Origin: Algoriphagus aestuariicola
GTDB taxonomy: Bacteria; Bacteroidota; Bacteroidia; Cytophagales; Cyclobacteriaceae
Reading direction: 5' to 3'
Length of the DNA stretch: 64,000 bases
Assembly: GCF_017254835.1 (NCBI RefSeq)
Contig: NZ_JAFKCW010000001.1
Location: 496,001-560,000 of the forward strand
Position numbers and translations under genes: made by a program. Under the pieces are notes generated by a model that was not told the origin of the DNA, searched no databases, and saw nothing but the letters and a program-made list of their open reading frames with translations. Shown here in pieces: positions 9,487 through 19,064 of the stretch (positions are counted from its first letter, which is position 1; every line of letters begins with the position of its first letter).

Positions 9487-9499
9487 GTCAACAAATAGG

Positions 9500-10168
9500 A
9501 TGAAAGGATTGAGAATATTGCAGGGTTTGGTGTTGGTGTGCATCTTGTTGATCCCTGTTTTGGTTTTTATGTTTTTGAGAGGCTTTGGGAAAAACGAGTA
9601 TGATCTTCCCATCTATTTTCAAAACGGCGTGGACAATCCCTTCTTGGAGTGTCCGGTGAAGGATTCCACCCAACATCATATTCCGGAGTTTTCTTTTACT
9701 GACCAAAATGGCCAGTCCGTAGGTCGGGCCCAGATGCAGGGGAAGATTACCATCGTGGATTTCTTTTTCACGTCCTGTCCGAGCATCTGTCCGGTGATGT
9801 CCAAAGAAATGGAGCGGGTAGACGATATGTTTCGGGAAGAGCCAATGGTTCAGATTATGTCCATCAGCATAGATCCAGAGTACGATACTCCGGAGATCCT
9901 GAAGGCTTATGCAGAAGAGCACAACGCAACCTCAGGCAAATGGCATTTCCTCTCCGGTCCTAAAGAAGAGACCTATCGCCTGGCCAAATGTGGCTTCATC
10001 ATTCCAACCGTGGACGGCAATGGGGTGCCAGATGACTTCGTACACACCGATAAGTTTATGCTCATTGATGAGCTGGGGAGAATTCGCGGGTACTACAGCG
10101 GAACCAACCGGGAAGAAGTGGACTTGTTAATGCTAGAGACTAAAGTATTGTTACATGGGACAAAGTAA
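9500..10168 (+). CDS. SCO1/SenC family copper chaperone
   Basis: SCO proteins deliver copper to, or reduce, the CuA site of oxidase subunit II. The protein (222 residues) has an N-terminal membrane anchor at about 7-27 and a thioredoxin-like domain facing the periplasm. The copper ligands are Cys93 and Cys97 in SCPSICP and His182 in VHTDKF. A TTG start at 9485 is in frame but lies inside the terminator T-run, so the ATG at 9500 is chosen. The stop overlaps the next gene by 14 bases. Its place next to the oxidase genes supports a role in CuA assembly. Confidence 0.93.
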   Translation: MKGLRILQGLVLVCILLIPVLVFMFLRGFGKNEYDLPIYFQNGVDNPFLECPVKDSTQHHIPEFSFTDQNGQSVGRAQMQGKITIVDFFFTSCPSICPVMSKEMERVDDMFREEPMVQIMSISIDPEYDTPEILKAYAEEHNATSGKWHFLSGPKEETYRLAKCGFIIPTVDGNGVPDDFVHTDKFMLIDELGRIRGYYSGTNREEVDLLMLETKVLLHGTK

Positions 10169-10709
10169 ATCATCCTTGCTTCAGCAGGAGGCAAAAGTAA
10201 AAAATTGGATCATCGCAATCTCTGTTGTGATTCCATTGGCTGTAGCGGTGCTGCTCTTCATGCCCGCCAAAATCACATCCATGGGTGAATGGGTTTATTT
10301 CCTTCCCCATTTGAACGCAGTCATTAATACGGCTGCCTCTTTGGCCTTGATTCTTGGCTTGGTTTTCATCAAAAACAAAAAATACAGCTATCACGGCGCA
10401 ACGATGACCGTGGCGTTCGTGCTGGGGGCACTTTTCCTTGTTTCTTACGTGGTTTATCACGGGGCGGCGGAGAGCACCAGCTTTGGGGGAGAGGGAGCAA
10501 TTCGGACACTCTACTACGTTTTGTTGATCAGCCATATTGTGTTAGCAGCAGTCGCTTTGTTTCCGATCCTGTTCGCATACTACTATGGCTATACCGACCA
10601 GCGGGAAAAACACCGAAAAGTGGTTAAATTTGCCTATCCTATTTGGCTGTATGTTTCGGTTAGCGGCGTGATCGTTTATCTATTGATCAGCCCATACTAT
10701 ACACACTAG
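10155..10709 (+). CDS. DUF420 family membrane protein
   Basis: The protein has 184 residues and five predicted membrane helices (about 18-36, 45-67, 82-98, 119-140 and 155-176). Size, His placement (PHLNAVIN, YHGAAE, SHIVLA) and position match the DUF420 family, which is often found with oxidase assembly genes such as SCO and CtaG; some members are needed for heme-copper oxidase maturation. The exact reaction is not known. It overlaps the SCO gene by 14 bases and so is probably translated with it. The His residues inside helices could bind heme or metal, which is inference. Confidence 0.85.
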   Translation: MGQSKSSLLQQEAKVKNWIIAISVVIPLAVAVLLFMPAKITSMGEWVYFLPHLNAVINTAASLALILGLVFIKNKKYSYHGATMTVAFVLGALFLVSYVVYHGAAESTSFGGEGAIRTLYYVLLISHIVLAAVALFPILFAYYYGYTDQREKHRKVVKFAYPIWLYVSVSGVIVYLLISPYYTH

Positions 10710-10779
10710 TTCCTTGCGAGGGATTTTCGCCCTAAGTCCCCTTTGGGATGAAATATCGATTACCAAAAAAGATTATCCT

Positions 10780-11025
10780 ATGAAACTCAGACTTTCCCTT
10801 TTGGCATTCTTGATTTTTGGACTGCAGCTCAGTGGCTGGGCTCAGTGTGCCATGTGCAGGGCTTCTGTGGAAAACAACGTCAGTAACGGCGAAACGACAA
10901 TCGGGGCAGGCTTGAACTCGGGGATACTTTACCTCTTTGTCATGCCGTACCTGTTGGCAGCTGTGATTGGGGTGTTGTGGTATAGGGCTGCCAAAAAACG
11001 AAAAGCCAAACTTTCGATCCGATAA
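10780..11025 (+). CDS. Small membrane protein with CAMC motif
   Basis: This 81-residue protein has an N-terminal signal-like segment (1-20), then QCAMCRASVENN with two Cys, a short polar stretch, and one membrane helix at about 47-68, ending in a basic tail. Small proteins of this pattern are common beside oxidase assembly genes in Bacteroidota, but I know no assigned function. The two closely spaced Cys near the predicted outer face could bind copper or form a disulfide (inference). An upstream in-frame start at 10714 would remove the signal peptide from the N-terminus, so the ATG at 10780 is preferred. A terminator follows directly. Confidence 0.75.
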   Translation: MKLRLSLLAFLIFGLQLSGWAQCAMCRASVENNVSNGETTIGAGLNSGILYLFVMPYLLAAVIGVLWYRAAKKRKAKLSIR

Positions 11026-11033
11026 GAGAATAG

Positions 11034-11070
11034 AAAAGCAAAGTTTGATACGAGACTTTGCTTTTTTATT
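11034..11070 (+). terminator. Rho-independent terminator between small membrane protein and kinase
   Basis: An 11-bp perfect stem (11034-11044 with 11055-11065) with a 10-base loop runs into TTTTTTATTTTT. It ends only about 11 bases before the kinase start at 11081, so the kinase either has a very short leader with a promoter overlapping the hairpin or depends on read-through. Confidence 0.85.
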
Positions 11071-11080
11071 TTTAGGCTGC

Positions 11081-14000
11081 ATGAACTTCCAAACCCGCAG
11101 GCTGGTCATATTGGTCAGCATAGTCTTCCTTCTGATAGTTCTGATCTTGAATTTTTTCGTTTTCCAGAAAAGCGAGGAAGAGAAGTACTTTGAAGCCATA
11201 CAGCACAAGATCCAACGTGTTGACGCGCAGTTTGACGAGGATTTCATCAGGGTTTTGATGGAAGTCAGACCTGAGGATTCGCTTTCCTTTGAGCGGATAA
11301 GTAGCCCTGATCACCAGCACCCTTTCTTCCTTCTCGAAAACGCTGGACGATTGTTGTTTTGGTCGGACTTCACGCTCACGCTGGATTTTTCCCAATTGGA
11401 TCTCAGTAAAGAATACCAGCTGCTGGAGGATCCTTTTGGGACATTTTTTGTAAAGATCCGAAAGGTCAAAAGGAACAGCTCGGATTATTATCTTGTCCAT
11501 GCGCTGCGCCTAGTCTGGCCTGGTTCCATTGAGAATGATTACCTCAGGACTGGACCAAATCCTGATTTCTTTGGCAACGACAGATTTCAGCTGTTCGCTG
11601 AGCCTAGTGACGGGGCTTTTCAGGTGAGCTCCAAGGCAGGAAAACCCCTCTTTGGAATCAGCTTCCAACTAGGATACGAGCCCGTCGGTAGAATCGCCAA
11701 TACCGCATTGCTTGTATTCATCTGCTCGGTTTTTTTGCTGTATTTTCTGCTGAGCTTTGACTTCCTAAGGACCAAATGGCGAAAAGGATATCCCTGGCAG
11801 GCCATTGGATACGGGATTTTGGTTCTGGCAGCGATTCGGGCCTTGATGTTATACTTCAATTTCCCCGGAGATTTTTTCGAGTTTTCCCTCTTTGATCCTG
11901 TGAACTACGCGTCGTCTTGGCTCAATCCTAGCCTCGGGGATCTCCTGCTCAACACTTTTTGCCTGAGTTTGATTTTGGGATTGATTGTCTCTCAGCTTTA
12001 TTCCAGAAGCGCTTTTCAAAGGGCTCAAAATCTCGGAAAGAAAAGGGATTTTAAAGCGGCCTTAGTAGCGACTATCTTGGTGAGCACGGTGTTTTTTATA
12101 CTGATTTGGTATTTGCCGCGCAACTTGATCTTCAACTCCCAGTGGGTGCTGGACATACGTTCGATTCCGACTTTCGACTGGTTTAAGGGACTTAGCTTTC
12201 TCATTCTGTTCTTGTTTGGATCTTTTTACGTATTGATTTCCCTTACCCTCTTTGGTCTGTTGCTCAGCGTGAGGAGTGACAAGCGAATCTATTATAACTG
12301 CATCCTTGTCATAGGCCTGCCTATTTTGGGGATTGCCCTATACTTCAGTATCTGGGTCGGTTTGGTCTGGTCCATTCACCTGCTTTTTCTCTTTAGCATC
12401 GTCCGTTTCCAACTATTCCAAAATATCTTCCGATTGGGATTGAATACCTTTTTGACGTTTTTCTATGCCTGTCTTGTCTCGGCTATCGTGATGGGGATAA
12501 GTACGCTGAAATCCGAGCGAGAGAGACTAATCGTCTCCAAGACCAGATTTGCCAATCAGAACCTCATAGAAAATGACGTGATGACGGAGTTTTTCCTTGG
12601 CGACATTTTTGGCAGGGTAAAAGAAGACCTGTTCATCCAAAATCGAATGGCAGATCCGCTATTGTCCAAGGAGCCGATCGAAACCAAGATTCGAAGGATT
12701 TACCTTGACAACTACTTCGACCAGTTTGAAGTGGTGATCCGGATTTTCAGCGCCTCGGGACAGCAGATCCACGGGCCGGCCGAGGGAACGGAATTGAAGG
12801 ACTTGCAGCAGCAGTTTGTGAAAAGCGACTATGCCACAGGCGTGAGGGACCTCTATTTTGTCCGTGGGAAGGAAACTACAGCCAGTAATAAGTTCGTGGC
12901 ATTTATTCCGGTTTTGCGGGAGGATAATCTACTTGGAACTTTGTATCTCGAGCTGAACCAACTCCGGATTCAGCCGGGAAGTGTTTATCCAAAGCTTTTG
13001 TTGGATCGGAAGTATGCGGACAAACTGGATCCGCTGAACTATGACTATGCAGTCTATAGAGATGGAGAACTGCTCCGTAGCTCAGGCACCTTCAATTTCA
13101 ACCAAAGCGAATTTGTCGAGCTTCTGGGGCGAGAGCAGTTGTTTGTGGATGGGGTCCATTTCCAGAGATATCATCATTTCGGTTTGAGAAATGGGGAAGA
13201 GGTGATTGTTCTTTCCTCGCCGACCATACCTGTATCCCAGTTTTTTGGCAATATCTCCCTCTTTTTTGTCGCCTTTGTTTTTCTGACTTTCTTGGCTATT
13301 TCGCTCAATGCCCTTTTCAAAGGCTATCGAGACTTCGAGTTCAACTACTCTACAAAACTCCAGCTGTACCTGAATTTTGCTTTTTTCTTCCCGATTATCA
13401 TCATTTCCATCATCACGATAGGCCTGCTAGGCGGCAGCTATCGCGACGATCTCAATAGACAGTATATTGAAAAGGCAAGCCTGATTCGAAGCAACCTCGG
13501 GGTGTTTTTTAACAACCAAAATCCCGCAAGCGTCGACCGAGACCTTCTCAACGAAGAAATCAACTCCCTGGCCAATACCATCGCCAGTGACATCCATCTC
13601 TATACTCCGACCGGCTACCTGGAGTCTACCAATCGCCCGAATATCTTCGACAAGAAAATCCTCGCCCCCTGGATCAACCCCGCCGCAATGGCTGGGGTGA
13701 TGGAGAAAAACCAGATCCAACTCCTGCTGGATGAGAAGATCGGCAAACTCCGGTATCAGACCGTCTACCTGGCTGTCCCTTCCCAAGTAGACCAATCTAA
13801 CATCGGGATTCTTGCGGTGCCGTTTTTCGAATCCGAGACCGAGCTCAATTCACTTATATCTGATGTCTTGAGCAACATCTTCAATGCCTTTGTGGTCATA
13901 TTTATTCTTTTCTTGATCGTCTCGTCCTTCGTCTCCAGGAATCTTACACTGCCGTTTAAGCTGCTCACGCAAAAGCTGAAAACGACCAATCTGGAAAACA

Positions 14001-14785
14001 ACGAGCCTATGTACTGGGCATCCAAGGATGAAATCGGGCTCTTGGTCAACGAATACAACAACATGCTCTACAAGCTCGAGGCGAGTAAAAAAGTGTTGGC
14101 TTCCACGGAAAAGGAATCTGCCTGGAGGGAGATGGCGAAGCAAGTGGCTCATGAGATCAAAAATCCATTGACCCCCATGAAGCTGACATTGCAGCACCTT
14201 CTACGCTTGGAGCAGGAGGGTAAGCTGGAAGATCAGGATAAGCTCCGAAAATCACTGGAAACACTGATCCATCAGGTCGATGCATTGAGTGGGATCGCTT
14301 CGTCCTTTTCCACTTTTGCCAAGATGCCCTTGCCCAAAAATGAGCCGATGAATTTCAAAGCGGTGGTAACCAAGGTGCTTGACCTCTTCAAAAATGACCA
14401 ACGGCTGCAGCTGGATTTTCAGGATGACTCCTTTACCGAAAACATTCCAATCATGGGAGACGACAAGCTTTTCGGTCGTGTTATCTCCAATCTGATCATC
14501 AATGGTATTCAGGCAGCTAAAGCCGATCAGACTCCACAGATCCGTGTTTGGCTTTGGCTGACAGAGCAGGCGGTATTTCTGGAAATCACCGACAACGGAA
14601 AAGGAATTCCTCCCGAACTCAAGGATAAAATCTTCATACCCAACTTTAGCACCAAAACTACCGGCTCCGGCCTCGGATTGGCTATTGCAAAAAGCGGGGT
14701 GGAAACCGCCGGCGGCAAGATCTGGTTTGAAACTGAGGTTGGAAGAGGCACGACCTTTTACCTTACCTTCCCATTGATTCAATAA
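11081..14785 (+). CDS. Large membrane sensor histidine kinase (NtrY-like layout)
   Basis: The protein has 1234 residues. It starts with a membrane helix (about 8-28) and an extracytoplasmic domain to about 205. Then come a block of roughly eight helices (about 215-490), a second large soluble domain (about 500-725), another helix pair framing a sensor region (about 730-940), HAMP (about 950-1000), HisKA and HATPase_c. The phospho-acceptor is His1024 in VAHEIKNPLTP. The G boxes are DNGKGIPPEL and GSGLGLAIAK. There is no receiver domain and no response regulator next to it, so its partner is unknown. An in-frame start at 10967 would run through the terminator; ATG 11081 is chosen. Confidence 0.9.
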   Translation: MNFQTRRLVILVSIVFLLIVLILNFFVFQKSEEEKYFEAIQHKIQRVDAQFDEDFIRVLMEVRPEDSLSFERISSPDHQHPFFLLENAGRLLFWSDFTLTLDFSQLDLSKEYQLLEDPFGTFFVKIRKVKRNSSDYYLVHALRLVWPGSIENDYLRTGPNPDFFGNDRFQLFAEPSDGAFQVSSKAGKPLFGISFQLGYEPVGRIANTALLVFICSVFLLYFLLSFDFLRTKWRKGYPWQAIGYGILVLAAIRALMLYFNFPGDFFEFSLFDPVNYASSWLNPSLGDLLLNTFCLSLILGLIVSQLYSRSAFQRAQNLGKKRDFKAALVATILVSTVFFILIWYLPRNLIFNSQWVLDIRSIPTFDWFKGLSFLILFLFGSFYVLISLTLFGLLLSVRSDKRIYYNCILVIGLPILGIALYFSIWVGLVWSIHLLFLFSIVRFQLFQNIFRLGLNTFLTFFYACLVSAIVMGISTLKSERERLIVSKTRFANQNLIENDVMTEFFLGDIFGRVKEDLFIQNRMADPLLSKEPIETKIRRIYLDNYFDQFEVVIRIFSASGQQIHGPAEGTELKDLQQQFVKSDYATGVRDLYFVRGKETTASNKFVAFIPVLREDNLLGTLYLELNQLRIQPGSVYPKLLLDRKYADKLDPLNYDYAVYRDGELLRSSGTFNFNQSEFVELLGREQLFVDGVHFQRYHHFGLRNGEEVIVLSSPTIPVSQFFGNISLFFVAFVFLTFLAISLNALFKGYRDFEFNYSTKLQLYLNFAFFFPIIIISIITIGLLGGSYRDDLNRQYIEKASLIRSNLGVFFNNQNPASVDRDLLNEEINSLANTIASDIHLYTPTGYLESTNRPNIFDKKILAPWINPAAMAGVMEKNQIQLLLDEKIGKLRYQTVYLAVPSQVDQSNIGILAVPFFESETELNSLISDVLSNIFNAFVVIFILFLIVSSFVSRNLTLPFKLLTQKLKTTNLENNEPMYWASKDEIGLLVNEYNNMLYKLEASKKVLASTEKESAWREMAKQVAHEIKNPLTPMKLTLQHLLRLEQEGKLEDQDKLRKSLETLIHQVDALSGIASSFSTFAKMPLPKNEPMNFKAVVTKVLDLFKNDQRLQLDFQDDSFTENIPIMGDDKLFGRVISNLIINGIQAAKADQTPQIRVWLWLTEQAVFLEITDNGKGIPPELKDKIFIPNFSTKTTGSGLGLAIAKSGVETAGGKIWFETEVGRGTTFYLTFPLIQ

Positions 14786-14828
14786 AGGGGCTTTTTGCTA
14801 CCTTCGGAAAAATAGGCAACTGCTCTCC

Positions 14829-17800
14829 ATGCGTTTTTGGATCATTTCCTGGATTTTGTATTTAGGCATCACTTGGTCTGTCCAGGCTCAAGAGCAATGT
14901 CGTTGGTACCCGGTCGCCCACTTTGAATCAGATCGGGAGCTTGATTCCCTGTCTGTTTTACAGGAGAGCATCCGGGTGACCGACCAGGCCGGAAAGGCCT
15001 ATTCCTTTACTTTTGATTTCTCAAAGCGCACGCTGAGATTGGATTTGGCACAGTCAGAAAAACCGGATTCCGTTCAGGTATGCTACCGGACGCTGGCAGT
15101 GAGGCTGGATCAAAGCTTTAGCAAGAGGACGCTTTCGGCAGACTACGATTCCACGGCGATGTTCAGGGATAATCGAGTGCAGGTCGAGCCAGGTTTGGAT
15201 ATCCGCGAGGAGCTCTTTCCCAGCAGCAATCTCTACAAGACCGGGAGCTTGACCCGTGGTGTTTCTTTTGGAAACACCCAAAATGTCTTCGTCAACTCGG
15301 CACTTAACCTTCAATTGGAGGGGGATATCGGAGAAAACCTGAAAATCCGGGCGAGCATCACCGACCAAAATGTCCCCTTTCAGCCCGAAGGAAACACTCA
15401 GCAAATCCAGGACTTTGACAACGTATTGATTGAGCTGTACAACGAAAACTTCAGCCTCGCTGCCGGGGATGTGGTTCTTCAACAAAGACAGTCGGAGTTT
15501 TTGCGCTACTACAAAAACGTGCAAGGGCTCCAATTCACGTCAAAGTATAAGCTGAAAGACAACTGGGAGGCGAGCTCCCAAGGCTTCGTGTCGGTGGCAA
15601 AAGGAAAATTTGCCTCGATTCAGCTCCCGATTTTGGAGGGCGTGCTGGGGCCCTATCGAATCAACGGGCCTAACAATGAGCGATACGTCATCATCATGGC
15701 CAATTCGGAGCGCGTATTCCTAGACGGGAAACAGCTTCAGCGCGGCTTCAACGCGGACTATGTGATCGACTACAACCAAGCTGAAATCACCTTTACCCCC
15801 AAAGTCCTCATCACCCAATATTCTCGGGTGAGGGTTGACTTTGAATACGCAGAGCGAAACTATTCCCGATCGATCCTAGGAGCAAACCACCTTCAGACCA
15901 ACGGAAAGGTCGATTTCTATGTCAACTACTATCAGGAAAAGGACAATCGAAACAGGCCGCTTTTCACAGAAATGACACAAGGAGAGCAAGTTCTTTTAGC
16001 CGCCGTCGGGGATTCGGTAGATCGGGCGGTGATCCCGAGGATTGATTCGGTGGCCTTCGATCCGACAAGGATTCTCTACGAGCGGCTGGTGGAAGTGGAT
16101 GAAGCTGGCAACTCCTTGACTTACTATCGCTATTCGACCGATCCGGAGCTCGCGCATTATGCCCTTTCCTTTTCCCAAGTCGGCATGGGCCGGGGAGACT
16201 ACCGCCGGGTCAATCAGCTGGCAAACGGAACAGTTTACGAATACGTACCTCCCTTGAATGGACAGCGCCAAGGCGAATATTCCATTTTGACTCAAATCCC
16301 GGCGCCGGATAGCAAGCGGATGACCACCGCCGGCACCAGAGTCAAGCTGGGAGAGCACGAAAAAGTATATACGGAGGTGGCGCTCTCCTCTGTGGACAAA
16401 AATCTTTTTTCGTCCCTGGACGATGAGGATAACCAAGGCTTAGGGTTGAAAGTAGGCCTGCATTCTGAAAACCGTGAACTGGGGCTTTTCAAAGGCTATC
16501 GTTTTCAGGGGCTCACGGAGTTTGAGTACAATTCGACCAATTTCAACTTCATCGACCGCTTTCGATATATCGAGTTTGACCGGGACTGGGGACTCACGCC
16601 CGAAATGTTGGAGAGGGCCGCCGCAGAGCGTTTTTTTCTTGCTCAGATCGGATTGGAAAAAGATGCACTGAACGCCTTCAACTACAAACTATACCTTCGA
16701 AATCGGGAAAACATACTCAACGGCTCGCAACATACGGCGTATTGGAATACAGAACTTGGCCAACGATTCCGGCTTAGACAGGAATTTTTCAGGCTGCAGA
16801 GCGATCAGGATACACTCGCTACGGACTGGACTCGCTATCTGGGCAACCTAAATTTCCAGTCAAAGGTACTGGTGCCGGGCTATCAGTTTTCGCTTGACAG
16901 GAATGCGATGAAATACGCGGAAACGGATTCAGTGATCAGCACCGCGATGAACTATCAGGAGCATTTGCTTTATCTTAAAAGCAATGATTCTCTGAGTTAT
17001 GCCTTTTCTGCGGATGCGGCTTGGCGTCAAGATCGATTGCCGGTTGCCGGAAAGCTAATGGACGACACCCATGCTTTCACCTCCAACTTTACCTTTCGAA
17101 AGCAATGGACAAAACACAGCCTGAGCAGCACCTTCACTTATAGGGAGCTGGAATACCTCAATCGCGACCTGCCTACAGAATTGACTCTTTTGGGAAAAGT
17201 CGATTACTCCGGCAGTCTGGGTAAAAACCTGATCCGAAACGAGATCAGCTACGCCATCGGCAACGGTCGGGAACTCCAACGAGAATTTGTCTATTTGCCG
17301 GCTCCAAATGGAGACGGAACGCACACTTGGCGTGATGATAATGGAGACGGTATCCAGCAACTGAATGAGTTTTATATCGCGATCAATCCCGAGGAAAAAC
17401 AGTACATCAAGATCTTTGTGCCGACGGATACCTATGTGCAAGCGTATACCAGTTTGCTCAATTACCGTATCCAGGCAAAGTTTCCGGATACTTGGAAGGA
17501 GTCGACCGGATTCCGGCAGTTCCTGTATCGTTTTTCCAATACTTCCAGTCTAAGTGTGGAAAAAAAGGTGACATCGGAGGACTTTTGGGATCGGATAAAT
17601 CCCTTCATAGGTTCGGTCGATAGGGATCAGATTCTTTCGCTTCGGCAGATTATCCGTACCAGCTTCTTTTTCAACCGGGCTTCGGCAAAGTATGGCTTCG
17701 ATCTCTCGCTGTTTGATTCGCAACTGAAACAATTGCTTTCCGGAGGTTTTGAAGATCATGTGCAGCAGGACTGGAAGCTGAACACCCGCTACAATTTCAA

Positions 17801-18293
17801 TTCCTTCATGACTCTGCGGGTTTTGGGAAGCGTGGGGGAGCGAATTTCAGCCTCGGATTTTTTGGAAAACAGAAACTACAAGGTCGAGCAAGCCACGATC
17901 GGGCCTGAGCTGGCTTGGCAGCCGACTCCATTTTTCCGGACTACGGGATCTTACTCTTTTACGGGAAAAGAAAATGCCCAAAACCTGGAGTATTTGGAAA
18001 ACGCCCAAGTACACCAGCTGGGCTTGAATCTGCGCTTTGCGAAAGCCATCAAGACCACGTTGACCGGCAATCTAAATTTTATCCAGATCGACTATAACGG
18101 GGAGGTGAACTCGCCGGTGGGCTATGAGATGCTGCAAGCTCTGACGCCGGGCACAAACGTCACTTGGTCGCTCAGCTGGCTGCAGCGAATAGGAGAGGGC
18201 TTGCAGCTCAATTTAGTCTATGAGGGAAGAAACTCCGAGGGGCTGGATCGGGTCGTCCATCTGGGGCGTATGCAAGTCTCCGCACTGTTTTGA
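14829..18293 (+). CDS. Large predicted outer-membrane beta-barrel protein, unknown function
   Basis: I do not recognise a named function. The 1154-residue protein has a signal peptide ending near QAQ at 20-22. After an N-terminal domain comes a conserved-looking block (about 135-215) with SLTRGVSFGNTQN and FQPEGNTQQIQDFDNV, a pattern I associate with large Bacteroidota surface proteins. The rest is dominated by alternating aromatic/polar strands that suggest a barrel. Residues 836-847 form a perfect EF-hand-like loop (DDNGDGIQQLNE) that could bind calcium. It starts 43 bases after the kinase stop on the same strand and may be cotranscribed. A weak TAnnTTTG-like box (TACCTTCG, 14799-14806) lies upstream. 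Confidence 0.7.
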   Translation: MRFWIISWILYLGITWSVQAQEQCRWYPVAHFESDRELDSLSVLQESIRVTDQAGKAYSFTFDFSKRTLRLDLAQSEKPDSVQVCYRTLAVRLDQSFSKRTLSADYDSTAMFRDNRVQVEPGLDIREELFPSSNLYKTGSLTRGVSFGNTQNVFVNSALNLQLEGDIGENLKIRASITDQNVPFQPEGNTQQIQDFDNVLIELYNENFSLAAGDVVLQQRQSEFLRYYKNVQGLQFTSKYKLKDNWEASSQGFVSVAKGKFASIQLPILEGVLGPYRINGPNNERYVIIMANSERVFLDGKQLQRGFNADYVIDYNQAEITFTPKVLITQYSRVRVDFEYAERNYSRSILGANHLQTNGKVDFYVNYYQEKDNRNRPLFTEMTQGEQVLLAAVGDSVDRAVIPRIDSVAFDPTRILYERLVEVDEAGNSLTYYRYSTDPELAHYALSFSQVGMGRGDYRRVNQLANGTVYEYVPPLNGQRQGEYSILTQIPAPDSKRMTTAGTRVKLGEHEKVYTEVALSSVDKNLFSSLDDEDNQGLGLKVGLHSENRELGLFKGYRFQGLTEFEYNSTNFNFIDRFRYIEFDRDWGLTPEMLERAAAERFFLAQIGLEKDALNAFNYKLYLRNRENILNGSQHTAYWNTELGQRFRLRQEFFRLQSDQDTLATDWTRYLGNLNFQSKVLVPGYQFSLDRNAMKYAETDSVISTAMNYQEHLLYLKSNDSLSYAFSADAAWRQDRLPVAGKLMDDTHAFTSNFTFRKQWTKHSLSSTFTYRELEYLNRDLPTELTLLGKVDYSGSLGKNLIRNEISYAIGNGRELQREFVYLPAPNGDGTHTWRDDNGDGIQQLNEFYIAINPEEKQYIKIFVPTDTYVQAYTSLLNYRIQAKFPDTWKESTGFRQFLYRFSNTSSLSVEKKVTSEDFWDRINPFIGSVDRDQILSLRQIIRTSFFFNRASAKYGFDLSLFDSQLKQLLSGGFEDHVQQDWKLNTRYNFNSFMTLRVLGSVGERISASDFLENRNYKVEQATIGPELAWQPTPFFRTTGSYSFTGKENAQNLEYLENAQVHQLGLNLRFAKAIKTTLTGNLNFIQIDYNGEVNSPVGYEMLQALTPGTNVTWSLSWLQRIGEGLQLNLVYEGRNSEGLDRVVHLGRMQVSALF

Positions 18294-18303
18294 TAAAAAA
18301 ATG

Positions 18304-18311
18304 TAACTTTG
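18304..18311 (+). promoter_or_regulatory. Candidate Bacteroidota -7 box upstream of the SDR gene
   Basis: TAACTTTG matches the TAnnTTTG consensus of Bacteroidota sigma-A promoters and lies 45 bases upstream of the SDR start. No clear TTG box at the right distance was found, so this is tentative. Confidence 0.35.
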
Positions 18312-18356
18312 CTCGCTGTAGATAGTTGTCATACTAACTATTAAACTACTAATCAA

Positions 18357-19061
18357 ATGAGTAAAAGTATCCTCGTCACGGGAGGCACAAAAGGGATAGG
18401 TTGGGCGATCGTTGAGCGCTTTGCCAAGGAGGGTTTCGATATCTTCACCTGTGCCCGAAGCGAACAGGATCTTAAATCGCTACAAGGACATTTGGAGGAG
18501 CGGCATCCTGGAATAAAAGTGCTGGCAATGGCGGCGGACCTTTCGAAAAAGGAGGAAGTGTTCCGGTTTTCCGAAGCTGTCAAATCAGAATCTATCCCCG
18601 ATGTGCTGGTGAACAATACCGGGATTTTCCTCCCTGGATCCCTGCATGACGAACCCGATGGTAATTTCGAGTTTATCATGCATACCAATCTCTTTTCGGC
18701 GTATCATCTGACTCGTGCTTTTGCCAAAGAGATGATTCAGCGCAGGTCGGGGCATATCTTCAGCATGGGATCGATCGCGGGATTGACGGCCTATCCCAAT
18801 GGTGGTAGCTATGCGGTATCCAAGTGGGCCATGCTCGGAATGACCAAATCTTTCCGCGAAGAGCTGAAACCCCACGGGATCAAAGTAACCTCGATTCTTG
18901 CCGGTGCTACGTTCACGGACAGTTGGGCCGGAGCGGGTATTCCGGAGGAAAGATTCATGAAATCCACCGATGTGGCCGAAAGCGTGTGGGGCGCTTACAA
19001 CCTTTCCCCTCAAACTGTTGTTGAAGAACTAATCGTACGCCCCCAACTTGGAGATATATAA
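18357..19061 (+). CDS. Short-chain dehydrogenase/reductase family oxidoreductase
   Basis: This is a classical SDR of 234 residues, slightly short for the family. It has the cofactor motif TGGTKGIG (8-15), NNTG (86-89, where NNAG is usual), the catalytic Ser139 in MGSIAGL and YxxxK as Tyr152 and Lys156. The CARSE segment after strand two, with Arg instead of Asp, suggests NADP(H). The substrate cannot be told. Only 3 bases separate it from ispG, so the pair is likely one operon, but no known link to isoprenoid synthesis follows from this. Confidence 0.88.
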   Translation: MSKSILVTGGTKGIGWAIVERFAKEGFDIFTCARSEQDLKSLQGHLEERHPGIKVLAMAADLSKKEEVFRFSEAVKSESIPDVLVNNTGIFLPGSLHDEPDGNFEFIMHTNLFSAYHLTRAFAKEMIQRRSGHIFSMGSIAGLTAYPNGGSYAVSKWAMLGMTKSFREELKPHGIKVTSILAGATFTDSWAGAGIPEERFMKSTDVAESVWGAYNLSPQTVVEELIVRPQLGDI

Positions 19062-19064
19062 GCT

